DNA of 64,000 nucleotides, taken from NCBI GenBank assembly GCA_944350265.1, contig CALVOG010000003.1, positions 52,979 to 116,978 on the forward strand. The letters are read 5' to 3'. The notes below the pieces were generated by a model. It was not told where the DNA came from. It was given only the letters and a program-made list of their open reading frames with translations, and ran no database searches. The first letter of the stretch is position 1. Each line of letters opens with the position of its first letter. Source of the DNA: an uncultured Clostridia bacterium. GTDB taxonomy: Bacteria; Bacillota; Clostridia; Christensenellales; UBA1242. The translations under genes and the position numbers were made by a program. This document shows, in pieces, positions 8,522-17,604 of the stretch.

Positions 8522-9520
8522 TTAAACCTTTTCTAGTCGGGCTTGTTCCAGTCTCTTTCTATACTTTTCCTTCTTCTTTAAATATTTTGCATACAAATCA
8601 TTGACGTTTTCGAGGTTGCCTTTAAGTTCTGCAAGCGCTTCCCACACAGCGGTTTCGCTATGCCCTAGCCTTGTTGCGATTTCCCGCCCTCTAAGAGTTG
8701 GATTCTCAAATGAACACGTTGCAATCTCGCGCTTAACCAATGACATATCGCGCGTGAGGTAGTCAAACAGAAATTCCCGCCCGCAATGTTTTTCCACTAA
8801 GCCGTAAAGCCTCTCTCTTTTCTCGCTTCGACTCACCGTCAGCAGGTTAAAATTCGCCATTTCAAGTAAACTTTCTGGCGAGGTGCCATTTTCAAACAAA
8901 AACTGCACACAACGCGTTGCATCTTTAAGCATCAGCCTTGCATACTCTTTCGTGCATCCAAAGCTCTGTGCGATTTGCGAGAGTGGCTTGTCCAAATAAT
9001 AATGTTCAGCAAACACCCTCGCCTGCTTTTTTGGAAGATGTGGCAAGATTTTTTCCTTGATAAACCTTAACTCCAAATTCGCATCGGCTTGCTCGTTATC
9101 AATTTTAAGTATCTCACCAAATTCCTTCGAATTTTCGTCTAAATCGCCCAAACTTTCCACCTTGTATGGGCAAACATCCTTCATAAAGTGGGTGCTTTTT
9201 CTAAAAATGGCAATGCCAAGATAGGTGGAAAAAGAGGTGGACATATTCAAATCGAAGCCCTCAATCGCTTTCATAACCGTTTCGTAATAACTCTCAAGTA
9301 AATCCTCTTTCGACGGAAAATAAACGCCGTTATCTCTTAAATTACCCTCGCAAACGCCAAGCACAAGTTTTTTAACAAGCCTAAGATTGCCCGCAAAAAT
9401 TTTATCCCTAATCTTTTTGTCTTTCGTTTCCTTATAGAGTTTCAACAGCCTCAAATTTTCTTCTTTTGAGAGTGCTGGTGGCAACTTTCTCCAAAGGTTA
9501 TATCTATGTAATATTTCCAT
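8522..9520 (-). CDS. Divergent sigma-70-like factor with extra C-terminal HTH unit (paralogue 2)
   Basis: 332 residues. Residues ~36-110 resemble sigma region 2 (KIFAGNLRLVKKLVL; then EDLLESYYETVMKAIEGFD and STSFSTYLGIAIF). Residues ~160-205 resemble region 4 with the helix-turn-helix LSQIAQSFGCTKEYARLML. A further unit at ~245-310 (CGREFLFDYL, GREIATRLGHSETAVWEAL) looks like another winged or sigma-4-like HTH. The N-terminus (LPPALSKEENLRLL) matches the paralogue 3 nt upstream, so the two arose by tandem duplication and are an operon. No anti-sigma gene is adjacent. Target promoters unknown. Confidence 0.78.
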   Translation of the reverse strand: MEILHRYNLWRKLPPALSKEENLRLLKLYKETKDKKIRDKIFAGNLRLVKKLVLGVCEGNLRDNGVYFPSKEDLLESYYETVMKAIEGFDLNMSTSFSTYLGIAIFRKSTHFMKDVCPYKVESLGDLDENSKEFGEILKIDNEQADANLELRFIKEKILPHLPKKQARVFAEHYYLDKPLSQIAQSFGCTKEYARLMLKDATRCVQFLFENGTSPESLLEMANFNLLTVSRSEKRERLYGLVEKHCGREFLFDYLTRDMSLVKREIATCSFENPTLRGREIATRLGHSETAVWEALAELKGNLENVNDLYAKYLKKKEKYRKRLEQARLEKV

Positions 9521-9523
9521 CTT

Positions 9524-10795
9524 TCACCCCTCTTCTTTCTCGCGTTCACCTAAAATTTTTGAATGGATGGTGTTTTCACGTTCTTTTTCCAAATATTTTT
9601 TAAGACGCGCAATTCGGTGAGAATACTCAGTTTCGCATAACCCGCACTTTTTGGCAAGTTCTCTTTGCGTTTCGCCGTTATAGCCCAAAATTCCATATTC
9701 TAGCACCAAAGCGTTTCGCTTATCCTTCAAGTTTGGCAAGAAGTAGTGTCTTAGAGCCTCCTCACCACCCACGCTCGCCACAAATTTTTTCATCTTTTCC
9801 ACCTTCCCCAAACTCTTTTTCTTCTTTTCAACCACAATTTTCTCTTTGGAAGGTTCTTCACCACGAAGATATTTTTCATAATATATATCGCCATACTTTT
9901 CAAGTTTAAAATAGACATCTCTTAAACTCGACGTGGTGTTGTTGTTCTTTTCGTTAAGTTCGCGCGCTATATCAACAAGTTTTCCTCTTTCTTCGGCGAG
10001 AATTGCGCGTTCAAAGATAAATCTTTGCCTGTCGGTCAAGGTGTGAACAAAATACTTTTCAAAAAAATCTCTGCCATATTTTTCAATATCGAATTTCTCA
10101 CGCCAATGGATGCTATATTTGGGAGTTTCAGTCGCAACATCATTAAGTTCGCCCGTTTCAAAGAGGTTTTTGGTGTGGAATTTTGCCATTTTCAGTCTCT
10201 TTCGAACGGCCTCGCGCGAACAGTTTTTCTCATTAGCGATTTTTTGCAAGGTCTTATTCTTAAAAAAGTAGTCAACAAAAACTTGCCTTTCCGCCTCTGG
10301 CAACTTTGGCAAAATTTCCTTCTTAATAATCTCCACCGCCACCTTATCTTCATAGTTAAGATAGTCAAAGTCGAAAAGCATAGCTAAAAATGTGCTTCTT
10401 TCGTCCTCGTCCATAGGCGCATCCAAACTTTGCGTCACGTGAACAGAAGAGTCTTCGCCCACAACAAATCGGCTTATTGAGTTTTTCACTGCTGTGCTTA
10501 AATAGGAAGAAAAGGAGGTGCCTAGTTCTGCGTTAAAAAGGTCGATTGCGCGAAGAAGCGCCCACGCGCCCTCTTCAAGTAGGTCCTCATTTTCTGGGTA
10601 AATTGGGCTTTGATAGTGAAGAAATTTTTTGCAGTAACGCGTCACGCACATACAAACAAAACGGAGATTGCCATCAAAAATCCTTTCGCGCAAATTTTCA
10701 TCGCGCGATTTTGAATATTCACGTAATAACCTTAAATTTTCCTCTTTTGAGAGCGCTGGTGGCAAAGACTCCCAAAAGTCCAATCTATTTTTCAT
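9524..10795 (-). CDS. Divergent sigma-70-like factor with two extra C-terminal HTH-like units (paralogue 1)
   Basis: 423 residues. Region-2-like part at ~36-112 (RERIFDGNLRFVCMCVTRY; LLEEGAWALLRAIDLFNAELGTSFSSYL) and region-4-like HTH at ~165-212 (LQKIANEKNCSREAVRKRL). Two related C-terminal units follow: ~235-310 (YGRDFFEKYFV, VDIARELN) and ~342-405 (GGEEALRHYFL, QRELAKKCGLCETEYSHRIARL). The downstream paralogue has only one such unit. It has a good promoter and Shine-Dalgarno. Likely an alternative sigma factor or a sigma-derived DNA-binding regulator. Confidence 0.78.
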   Translation of the reverse strand: MKNRLDFWESLPPALSKEENLRLLREYSKSRDENLRERIFDGNLRFVCMCVTRYCKKFLHYQSPIYPENEDLLEEGAWALLRAIDLFNAELGTSFSSYLSTAVKNSISRFVVGEDSSVHVTQSLDAPMDEDERSTFLAMLFDFDYLNYEDKVAVEIIKKEILPKLPEAERQVFVDYFFKNKTLQKIANEKNCSREAVRKRLKMAKFHTKNLFETGELNDVATETPKYSIHWREKFDIEKYGRDFFEKYFVHTLTDRQRFIFERAILAEERGKLVDIARELNEKNNNTTSSLRDVYFKLEKYGDIYYEKYLRGEEPSKEKIVVEKKKKSLGKVEKMKKFVASVGGEEALRHYFLPNLKDKRNALVLEYGILGYNGETQRELAKKCGLCETEYSHRIARLKKYLEKERENTIHSKILGEREKEEG

Positions 10796-10813
10796 ATTTC
10801 CTCTTCAAGAAGG

Positions 10814-10842
10814 ATTTTAGCACACCCTCCTCGCTTTGTCAA
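10814..10842 (-). promoter_or_regulatory. Promoter of the sigma-like gene pair
   Basis: Minus strand: TTGACA (plus 10837-10842), 17-nt spacer, TGcTAAAAT (box 10814-10819). A GTGAC-agc-GTCAC hairpin (10874-10886) lies between mtaB and this promoter. Confidence 0.75.
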
Positions 10843-10901
10843 TATGCCATTTCAGTTTTCTTGCCGAAACTAAGTGACGCTGTCACATTTTAAGGTCCAC
10901 C

Positions 10902-12140
10902 TCACACCCTCTCGCAGATGGAGGCGGAAAGTGATGGTTTTATAACACGCGCCTTCACAATTTCGCCAACGTGACAACCGCCGACGAATGCGCACTTAAT
11001 GTAGTTTTTGCTATACCCAAAAAACACGCCGTTCTTTTCCTCTTCAATCAAAACTTCCAAAATGTCGTTTTGGGCGATAAAGTCAATTTTATCTTTCTTC
11101 CTTATCTCAGCAAGCACTTTTGCGCGCTCTTCTTTAACGCTTTTTGGCAAATCTTTAAACATTTTCGACGCCACAGTACCTTTTCGGTTGGAGTATGGGA
11201 AAATATGTAAGTCTGAAAAGCCGATTTTTTTAATAAAGTTGACGGTTTCAGTGAAATTTTCCTCTGTTTCGGTTGGGAAACCCACGATGACGTCGGTGGT
11301 TATGCCCGCAAGCGGAAAGTATTTTCGAATCAAATTCACCGTGCGCTCAAAGTCTGCGGTTCGATACTTTCTGTTCATTTTCTTTAAAACTTCGTCACAC
11401 CCGCTTTGCAAAGAAAGGTGGAAATGTGGACAAAAATTTTTGAGTTTTTTTAGGCGCCTAACAAAATCTTCGCTTATCAAATTGTCCTCCATCGACGAAA
11501 GCCTGAGGCGAAATCCAAACCTGTCAAGCGCTTCCAAAAGGTCAATAAGTTTGGTGCCGTTTTTGTCGCAATACGAGGAAACATCAATCCCAACAAGCAC
11601 CACTTCTTTAACGCTTTTTGGCAGTTTTTCAATCTCAACAATAACGCTCCTTGCCTCACGCGAACGGCTTCGCCCACGAAGGTATGGAATTATGCAATAC
11701 GTGCAAAAATTGTTGCAACCATCTTGGATTTTGATAAACGCGCGCTCTTTGGTTTGGGCGCTAAAAAAGTCGTCCTCATATTCAAGCGGAAGGTCGTAAA
11801 CTTTCTCGCCCTCGCTTAAAAGGTGGTCGATTATTTTCAGTTTTTCCGCCACGCCCTGCACGAACACCACTCCTTTTTTCTCAAATTGCGACGGACGATT
11901 TTGGCTTGCACAGCCCACAACATATATCTTTGCGCTCGGGTTAAATTTACGGCAACGTTCAATCATTTGGCGTGATTTTCGCTCTGCTTCGTTCGTCACC
12001 GCGCAGGTGTTGATGATGTATGCGTCCGCCCATTCCAGCGCGTCAGTTGCCTCAAAGCCCTTTTTTTGCAAAGTAAAAATGAGAGCATCGCTCTCATACT
12101 TATTCACTTTGCAACCTAACGTTAAAACAGCTATTTTCAT
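10902..12140 (-). CDS. mtaB: tRNA t6A37 methylthiotransferase MtaB
   Basis: Radical-SAM enzyme that adds a methylthio group to t6A37 of tRNAs. 412 residues: an N-terminal UPF0004 domain (LGCKVNKYESD, NTCAVTNEAERKSRQ, VVGCASQ), the radical-SAM cluster motif CNNFCTYCIIPYLRGRSRS, then a TRAM-like C-terminus. The LGCKVNKYE opening distinguishes MtaB from MiaB and RimO. It lies downstream of rsmE, an arrangement seen in other Firmicutes. Confidence 0.95.
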   Translation of the reverse strand: MKIAVLTLGCKVNKYESDALIFTLQKKGFEATDALEWADAYIINTCAVTNEAERKSRQMIERCRKFNPSAKIYVVGCASQNRPSQFEKKGVVFVQGVAEKLKIIDHLLSEGEKVYDLPLEYEDDFFSAQTKERAFIKIQDGCNNFCTYCIIPYLRGRSRSREARSVIVEIEKLPKSVKEVVLVGIDVSSYCDKNGTKLIDLLEALDRFGFRLRLSSMEDNLISEDFVRRLKKLKNFCPHFHLSLQSGCDEVLKKMNRKYRTADFERTVNLIRKYFPLAGITTDVIVGFPTETEENFTETVNFIKKIGFSDLHIFPYSNRKGTVASKMFKDLPKSVKEERAKVLAEIRKKDKIDFIAQNDILEVLIEEEKNGVFFGYSKNYIKCAFVGGCHVGEIVKARVIKPSLSASICERV

Positions 12141-12167
12141 ATCACACCCAATAGTAGTTCATTAAAA

Positions 12168-12872
12168 TTAGTTATCGCTTAAAATGGAAACCAAACTCAT
12201 CATTGCAACCGATGCAGTTTCGCATCTTAAAATGCGTTTACCAAGCGACACCGAAACCGCGCCCGCTTCCACAAACTTTTCCTTTTCCTTTTGAGAGAAC
12301 CCGCCCTCTGAGCCAACGATTATGGCGATGTTTTTTTGCTTTGAAAGACTTTTTAATTTTTCGCCGACGTCGGTTCGCTCGTTTGCGAAAAGCACGATAT
12401 CAAACTCCTTAAATCTTTCGATAACGCCAACAACATCGGTGGCAGGAGATATTTTTGGAATAATCGTCCTCTCGCACTGCTTGCACGCGTTAAGTGCAAT
12501 TTCGTAAAGCCTTTCCGCCTTGTTTTCAGTGACCTTGGCGATGCAATATTCACTCATAAACGGCACAATCTCGCTTATGCCAATTTCGGTTGCCTTCTGC
12601 ACAATGAACTCAAACTTCGGCTTTTTTGCCACCGCCTGAAAAAGGACGATATTTTTAAGCGGATTTCTTAGGCATTTGTTTTCGCCGTTAATCTTGCAAA
12701 TGGCGCTAGTTTTAGTCACCTTTTCAATTTCGCAAACATATTCAATGTCGGTGTTAAGGCTGACAATAACCTCGTCGCCAACGCCAAGGCGCAAAACATT
12801 TTTAAGGTGGATAAATTCACCATCTTTCACCACAATTTTATCGCCGTCTTTTTCTCCAAAAAATCTTCTCAT
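12168..12872 (-). CDS. rsmE: 16S rRNA m3U1498 methyltransferase RsmE
   Basis: SPOUT-fold methyltransferase, 234 residues. It starts MRRFFG and has a PUA-like N-terminal part (HLKNVLRLGVGDEV). The C-terminal SAM-knot motifs IIVGSEGGFSQKEKEKF and SLGKRILRCETASV are diagnostic. QAVAKKPKFEFIVQKATEIG is also typical. The prmA gene that often precedes it is absent here. Confidence 0.96.
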   Translation of the reverse strand: MRRFFGEKDGDKIVVKDGEFIHLKNVLRLGVGDEVIVSLNTDIEYVCEIEKVTKTSAICKINGENKCLRNPLKNIVLFQAVAKKPKFEFIVQKATEIGISEIVPFMSEYCIAKVTENKAERLYEIALNACKQCERTIIPKISPATDVVGVIERFKEFDIVLFANERTDVGEKLKSLSKQKNIAIIVGSEGGFSQKEKEKFVEAGAVSVSLGKRILRCETASVAMMSLVSILSDN

Positions 12873-12978
12873 ATTACCCTCTCTTATCTATTTTACAACA
12901 AAAACACAAATTATCAAAACGATTTTAATGAAAATTTTTATTTATGAAAAATTTTTGCTCACTTTTACCTTTTCACAA

Positions 12979-13431
12979 TCAATATCTTTTATTATTTGGC
13001 AAATTTTCATAGTCATTAAAAAGTTTTTGGCATTCACTTTCGTCAATTTGAGTTAAAAACTTTTTCCTATCCCTTAAAAGGTGATAAATTTTTTCATCTC
13101 TAAATCCAATTTCCTCGGTTTCCTTTGTGTGGCAACCATAGTAAACTTTTTCAATGTTCGCCCACGCGCACGCCGATAGGCACATCGAGCAAGGCTCCGC
13201 GGTGGTGTAAAGTTCACAGCCTGTCAGGTCAAAGGTTTTAAGGCTCTTACTGGCCTTTCTTATCGCCTCTATTTCGCCGTGGCAGGTGGCATCGTTTTTC
13301 TTTAAAACGCAGTTGTGCGCCTTTGCAACCACCTTGCCGTTTTTAACTAAAACTGCGCCGAAAGGTCCGCCGTCGCCACTTTTTATTCCCCTTTCCGCCT
13401 CCAAGATTGCCATTTTCATAAACTTATTCAT
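12979..13431 (-). CDS. guaD: Cytidine/deoxycytidylate deaminase-family protein, likely guanine deaminase
   Basis: 150 residues. Zinc-site motifs CHGEIEAI and PCSMCLSAC are intact; the N-terminal GGPFGAVLVKNGKVVA matches GuaD. The extended C-terminus ending NLPNNKRY resembles the domain-swapped tail of Bacillus guanine deaminase (which ends in a similar NK-Y) rather than TadA, whose tail differs. Guanine to xanthine conversion is inferred. tRNA adenosine deaminase is the main alternative. Confidence 0.75.
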   Translation of the reverse strand: MNKFMKMAILEAERGIKSGDGGPFGAVLVKNGKVVAKAHNCVLKKNDATCHGEIEAIRKASKSLKTFDLTGCELYTTAEPCSMCLSACAWANIEKVYYGCHTKETEEIGFRDEKIYHLLRDRKKFLTQIDESECQKLFNDYENLPNNKRY

Positions 13432-13469
13432 AATTTCCTCAACTTCTCATCAGCATTATGGATAGAAGG

Positions 13470-14138
13470 CTATTCAAGTCCCTTCAAAAATTTAACCGCT
13501 TCCTTTCGATTTTTGCTGTTATAAACAAACGAGCCAGAAACCAAAATATCCACCCCTAAATCGCGAAGTTTTTGCGCATTTTTTTCATTCACTCCGCCGT
13601 CGAATTCGATTTTGAAATTGAGGTTATTATCCATCTTAAAGCGGTGAATTTCCTCCACCTTTTTATATGTTTCCTCGTCAGTTTCCTGCCCCGACGCGCC
13701 TGGCTCAACGCCCATAACAAGCACCACATCGGCGCTGTAACTAAACGCACGAATTTCCTTAAATGGCGTTGCTGGCTTTAAACTTATTCCCGCAAGCACA
13801 TTGCACTTTTTGATGTAACTTATGACCTCTGCAAGTTGATTTTTGTCCTTAAACGCCTCATAGTGGAGGGTGATGATGTTGGCGCCCGCCGAGATATATT
13901 TCTCAACGTCGTTTGCTGGCTCATTGACCATCAGGTGGCAGTCAAGCATTATGGCACTACTACTATTTATCGACTTAACAACGTTATAGTCAAAGGTGTT
14001 TTTCTGCACGAAGTTGTCGTTCATAATATCGCAGTGCAGAAACTCCGCAACGCCTTGCATTTCCTTTGCATAGTCCACAATATTTTGAAAGTTGTCAATA
14101 GGGTCGGTGGAAACCGCCACATCCACGATTTTTTTCAT
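13470..14138 (-). CDS. rpe: Ribulose-phosphate 3-epimerase family protein
   Basis: TIM-barrel enzyme of the pentose phosphate pathway interconverting ribulose-5-P and xylulose-5-P. 222 residues. Family positions: FLHCDIMNDNFV (metal-binding His/Asp), MLDCHLMVNEP, GISLKPATPF, VMGVEPGASGQ and EFDGGVNEKNA, ending in DILVSGSFVY. Several motifs are divergent (classical forms read DVMDGHFVP and VNPGFGGQ), so the activity may have drifted. It follows rsgA, as in Bacillus rsgA-rpe. Confidence 0.88.
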   Translation of the reverse strand: MKKIVDVAVSTDPIDNFQNIVDYAKEMQGVAEFLHCDIMNDNFVQKNTFDYNVVKSINSSSAIMLDCHLMVNEPANDVEKYISAGANIITLHYEAFKDKNQLAEVISYIKKCNVLAGISLKPATPFKEIRAFSYSADVVLVMGVEPGASGQETDEETYKKVEEIHRFKMDNNLNFKIEFDGGVNEKNAQKLRDLGVDILVSGSFVYNSKNRKEAVKFLKGLE

Positions 14139-14223
14139 AAAAACTCCAAATATTCAATTTAATTTCTTAACTAAAAAAGAAATTTTGTTTCATTTAATTA
14201 TTTTAACACATTTAACAAAAAAA

Positions 14224-15057
14224 TCAAAATTTTTTCGCATTTTTTAGGTTAGCAAGAATGATTTTATAGTTTTCATAGCGCATTATGTTTATTTTGCCTT
14301 CCTCCACCGCCCTTAAAACTCCGCAATCGCCACCCGTGTGCCGACAACTCTTATATCGGCACTTTTCAGCGTATTTCAAAAAGTCGGGGTAGTAACTTTT
14401 AAGTTCGCCTTCGTCAATCTCTAAATACTCCTCGCTTAATTTTGAAAAGCCCGCAGTGTCAGCAAGAAATCTCCCCTTTTCAATCTCATATAGTTCCACA
14501 ATTCGAGTGGTTTGTTTGCCTCGCTCCACCTTCTTACTGAACTCGCCAACAACGGCAACATTTTTCTTTAAAAGCGCGTTTATGATTGAAGATTTGCCCA
14601 CCGCACTTTGCCCAGCAAGCGCTGTTATGCCTTTTATGTGTTTTTTGATTTTCATAACGCTTTCATCTAAACTCGACACGCCTTCAACCTGCACAACGCC
14701 CTTATAAATTCTTTTAACCTCTTTTAAAAACATACCGTCAAGGTCGGTTTTGTTGACGCAAAGCACTGGTTTTATCCCCTTCACCACCGAAAAGATGATG
14801 AGTTTGTCAACGAGCAGAAAATCAGGTTTTGGCACGGGCGCAACCACAATAATAAGCGTGTCAACATTCGCAAGTGGTGGACGAATGAGAAGGTTTTTAC
14901 GCTCTAAGACCTTTGAGATGACCTCATTTTCAACTTCCACCTTATCGCCAACAAAAATTCCTTCTTTTTTGAGGTTTCTTGCGCCGATAAAGCGGATGTC
15001 GCCGTTCACACCCACCTTGAACTTATCCGCGTTTTTTTGAAGCACAACACCCTTCAT
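14224..15057 (-). CDS. rsgA: Ribosome small-subunit-dependent GTPase RsgA
   Basis: Late 30S assembly GTPase. Start set at ATG 15057 (MKGVVLQKN), with GGAGG upstream and a 4-nt ATGA overlap with the rlmN stop; 277 aa. An OB-fold N-terminus is followed by a circularly permuted G domain: NKTDLDG (G4) comes before GQSAVGKSSIINAL (G1). DTAGFS is G3. The C-terminal zinc site is visible as CRYKSCRHTGGDCGV. The prpC and prkC genes that separate rlmN and rsgA in B. subtilis are missing here. Confidence 0.96.
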   Translation of the reverse strand: MKGVVLQKNADKFKVGVNGDIRFIGARNLKKEGIFVGDKVEVENEVISKVLERKNLLIRPPLANVDTLIIVVAPVPKPDFLLVDKLIIFSVVKGIKPVLCVNKTDLDGMFLKEVKRIYKGVVQVEGVSSLDESVMKIKKHIKGITALAGQSAVGKSSIINALLKKNVAVVGEFSKKVERGKQTTRIVELYEIEKGRFLADTAGFSKLSEEYLEIDEGELKSYYPDFLKYAEKCRYKSCRHTGGDCGVLRAVEEGKINIMRYENYKIILANLKNAKKF

Positions 15058-16079
15058 TTTCCGCCTCCAAGTTTGTTTCGAAGTTGCCCGCAAGCCCCCT
15101 CAATATCCTCGCCCATCGTTCGGCGCACGGTGGCACTTATCCCCTTCTCGTTTAAATACGTCATAAGCCTATACGCCTCTTTACGCGTCACCCCAACAAG
15201 CGCCTGTTCTTTCACAGAATTAAGTGGAATCAAATTGACGTGGCAACTTCTTCCGCGCAAAATATGCGAAAGTTCCTCCATATTTTCCAGCGACGAATTG
15301 ACGTTTTTAATGAGCGCATACTCAAAAACCACACGCCTGCCCGTTTTTTCGAAATAGTAGTCGCACGCCGAAAGAATTTCGCTTATCTTATACGCATTTG
15401 CAATCGGCATAATCTTCTTTCGAATTTCATCATTTGGCGCGTGAAGAGAGATTGTGAGTGTCACCGAAAAGTGGTCGTCTGCAAGTTTCTTAATCTTGTC
15501 CACAAGCCCGCAAGTGGAAAGCGAAATGTTGCGCTGGCTGATGTTTATTCCCTCGTTTGCCGAAATTAGGCGCAAAAATTTTGCCACATTTTCATAGTTA
15601 TCAAGCGGTTCTCCACATCCCATTAAAACCACATTTGTAACGGCGCGTTTTTTCAGCGTTCCGCCCAGCATTTTGTTAAATAAAAGCACTTGTAAAAGAA
15701 TTTCGCCCGCGCTTAAATTGCGCTTTAACCCGCCCAAAGTTGAGGCGCAAAACTTACATCCCATTCGGCACCCAACTTGCGTTGAAACGCACACGGTGTG
15801 CCCGTATTTATACTTCAAAAGCACGCTCTCAACAATGCTTCCGTCGCTAAGGGCAAGCGCCATTTTCTTTGTGCCGTCAGCGCTTTCTAAAAGTTTAACA
15901 ATTTCAAATTTTGGATAATCTTTTTCAATTTTTGCCTTAATTTCTTTTGATAGGTTGGTGATTTCGTCAATGCTTTTTCCACCGTAAAGCGCGTCAAAAA
16001 TCTGCTCGGCGCGAAAACTCGGCAAGTTTAGACTTTTAACATATTCTTTAATCTCATTAAGTGAATAATCTAATAACAC
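15054..16079 (-). CDS. rlmN: Dual-specificity RNA C2-adenosine methyltransferase RlmN
   Basis: Radical-SAM enzyme methylating C2 of A2503 in 23S rRNA and A37 in tRNAs. 341 residues with the cluster motif CRMGCKFCASTLGG, GCGEPLDNYENV, ISLSTCGLV and the catalytic C-terminal cysteine in GACGQLRN. It lies 8 nt after fmt and overlaps rsgA by 4 nt. The rsmB gene usual between fmt and rlmN is absent. Confidence 0.97.
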   Translation of the reverse strand: MLLDYSLNEIKEYVKSLNLPSFRAEQIFDALYGGKSIDEITNLSKEIKAKIEKDYPKFEIVKLLESADGTKKMALALSDGSIVESVLLKYKYGHTVCVSTQVGCRMGCKFCASTLGGLKRNLSAGEILLQVLLFNKMLGGTLKKRAVTNVVLMGCGEPLDNYENVAKFLRLISANEGINISQRNISLSTCGLVDKIKKLADDHFSVTLTISLHAPNDEIRKKIMPIANAYKISEILSACDYYFEKTGRRVVFEYALIKNVNSSLENMEELSHILRGRSCHVNLIPLNSVKEQALVGVTRKEAYRLMTYLNEKGISATVRRTMGEDIEGACGQLRNKLGGGK

Positions 16080-16087
16080 ACTCTCTC

Positions 16088-16984
16088 CTAAAACCTATAT
16101 CCATTCAAAAAATCAGTAACATCCAAAACCTTTCCACCTGGCGCTTGGCATCTTAAAATAGAAAAGGTATCTTTCCCCGTTTTTATCAAAAACATCCTCT
16201 TGTTCACGGTCACAACATCGCCAATATTCACATTTGGAATATCTTCTTTCTCTACCTTAGCCTTATACACCTTAATTCTATCTTCGCCAAGGAAAAAATA
16301 GGCGGTTGGGTTTTCCACATACGCCCTCACTTTGTTGACAAGCACATCCGCGCTCTCGTTGAAATCTAAAAGCGCGTCCTCTTTTTTAATGAGTTTTGTG
16401 AAGGTCGCCTCATCGTCATTTTGCTTAATAAATTTTGCCGTTTTATTCTCAATTTTTGAAAGCGCTTCTAAAAGTAAATCACCGCCAATTTCGGCAAGTT
16501 TTGGCATAAGAGAGAGGTAGTCGTCCTCCTTTGAAATCTCCACTTCTCGTTGCTCAATTATGTCGCCGTCATCCATTCCAACATCGGTTTTCATAATGGT
16601 GACGCCAGTTAAACTGTCGCCATTAAGTAGCGCCGTTTGAATCGGCGTTGCGCCTCGATATTTTGGAAGCATTGACGGATGCACATTTATGCACATTTTT
16701 AAGTCCAAAACCTCTTTTGGCAGAATTTTTCCATAGGACGCGGTGACGAAAATGTCACAATCAACGCTTTTTATTTCCTGCAAATTGTCTAAAAGCCTTT
16801 CAAACTGAAAAACCTTAATACCCAAACTTTCCGCAAGCGTTTTAATGTTTGGCGAAACCATTTTTTTTCCGCGGTTTGCCGGCTTATCGTTTTGACAAAC
16901 AACTCCAACCACCGTGTGCTTTTTTATAAGTTTTTTAAGCACAACTTCGGCGAAATATGGCGTGCCAAAGAACAAAATTCTCAT
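16088..16984 (-). CDS. fmt: Methionyl-tRNA formyltransferase
   Basis: Formylates Met-tRNAi. 298 residues with MRILFFGTPYFAE, the catalytic-loop motif INVHPSMLPKYRGATP (Asn/His), TGVTIMKTDVGMDDGDI and a C-terminal OB-like domain from ~205. It overlaps the def stop by 4 nt (ATGA), the classical def-fmt coupling. Confidence 0.97.
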   Translation of the reverse strand: MRILFFGTPYFAEVVLKKLIKKHTVVGVVCQNDKPANRGKKMVSPNIKTLAESLGIKVFQFERLLDNLQEIKSVDCDIFVTASYGKILPKEVLDLKMCINVHPSMLPKYRGATPIQTALLNGDSLTGVTIMKTDVGMDDGDIIEQREVEISKEDDYLSLMPKLAEIGGDLLLEALSKIENKTAKFIKQNDDEATFTKLIKKEDALLDFNESADVLVNKVRAYVENPTAYFFLGEDRIKVYKAKVEKEDIPNVNIGDVVTVNKRMFLIKTGKDTFSILRCQAPGGKVLDVTDFLNGYRF

Positions 16985-17460
16985 ACGTCCACCTCGAACT
17001 TACTTCGATATTTTTTCCCCTCGTCGGTGTAGTCCACAAACAGCACGCCGTTAAGATGGTCAATCTCGTGGCACACACAGCGCGCAAGGTAATCTTTTGC
17101 CTCAAAGGTGAACGCGTTGCCTTTTCGGTCGAACGCTTTAACGGAAACATATTTTGGTCTTTTCACGTCGCAGTAAAAATCTGGGACGGACAAACATCCC
17201 TCCGTATCCTTCACCACGCCTTTGGTTTTAATAATTTCTGGGTTGACAAGTTCAAGGTATTCTCCCTCCTCCACTTCCACCACAATAACCCGCCTTAAAA
17301 CGCCCACCTGCACGCCCGCAATGCCAACGCCTCCTTTTTCGACCATAGTTTTTCTCATATCGTCAAGTAGCGCGCCCAAATCTTCGTCAAAATTAACAAC
17401 TGGCTTTGACTTTTTTCGTAGTGTTGCATTTCCAATTTGAATAATATTTCTAACTGACAT
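16981..17460 (-). CDS. def: Peptide deformylase
   Basis: Fe-dependent hydrolase removing N-formyl groups. 159 residues. Motif 2 EGCLSVPD and motif 3 CHEIDHLNGVLF (metal-binding HEIDH) are canonical. Motif 1 reads GVGIAGVQVG instead of the usual GVGLAAPQVG; the Gln is retained. AAGGAG lies ahead of ATG. Partner of fmt. Confidence 0.96.
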   Translation of the reverse strand: MSVRNIIQIGNATLRKKSKPVVNFDEDLGALLDDMRKTMVEKGGVGIAGVQVGVLRRVIVVEVEEGEYLELVNPEIIKTKGVVKDTEGCLSVPDFYCDVKRPKYVSVKAFDRKGNAFTFEAKDYLARCVCHEIDHLNGVLFVDYTDEGKKYRSKFEVDV

Positions 17461-17604
17461 ATTTTTCTCCTTAATCTATCGTAAATCTTCTTATCTCCGC
17501 GTTACCGTATTTGCCTTCATGAATTTCATAATAATTTAAAACATCTTTTTCGTCTTTTAATAAAACTTTCTCTGTCGCATGATGTAAATAATCACTTTTC
17601 CTCT
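17461..17604 (-). other. Short gap with an ORF remnant
   Basis: Between cutA and def, one minus frame is open for about 46 codons (ending at TAA 17473-17471, with DEKDVLNYYEIHEGKYGN) but has no ATG, GTG or TTG start. It may be a decayed gene end or chance. Confidence 0.35.

Noticed and set aside
12979-13431. TadA tRNA adenosine deaminase
   Set aside because: The GGPFGAV opening and the extended C-terminus ending NKRY fit guanine deaminase better, though TadA is not excluded.
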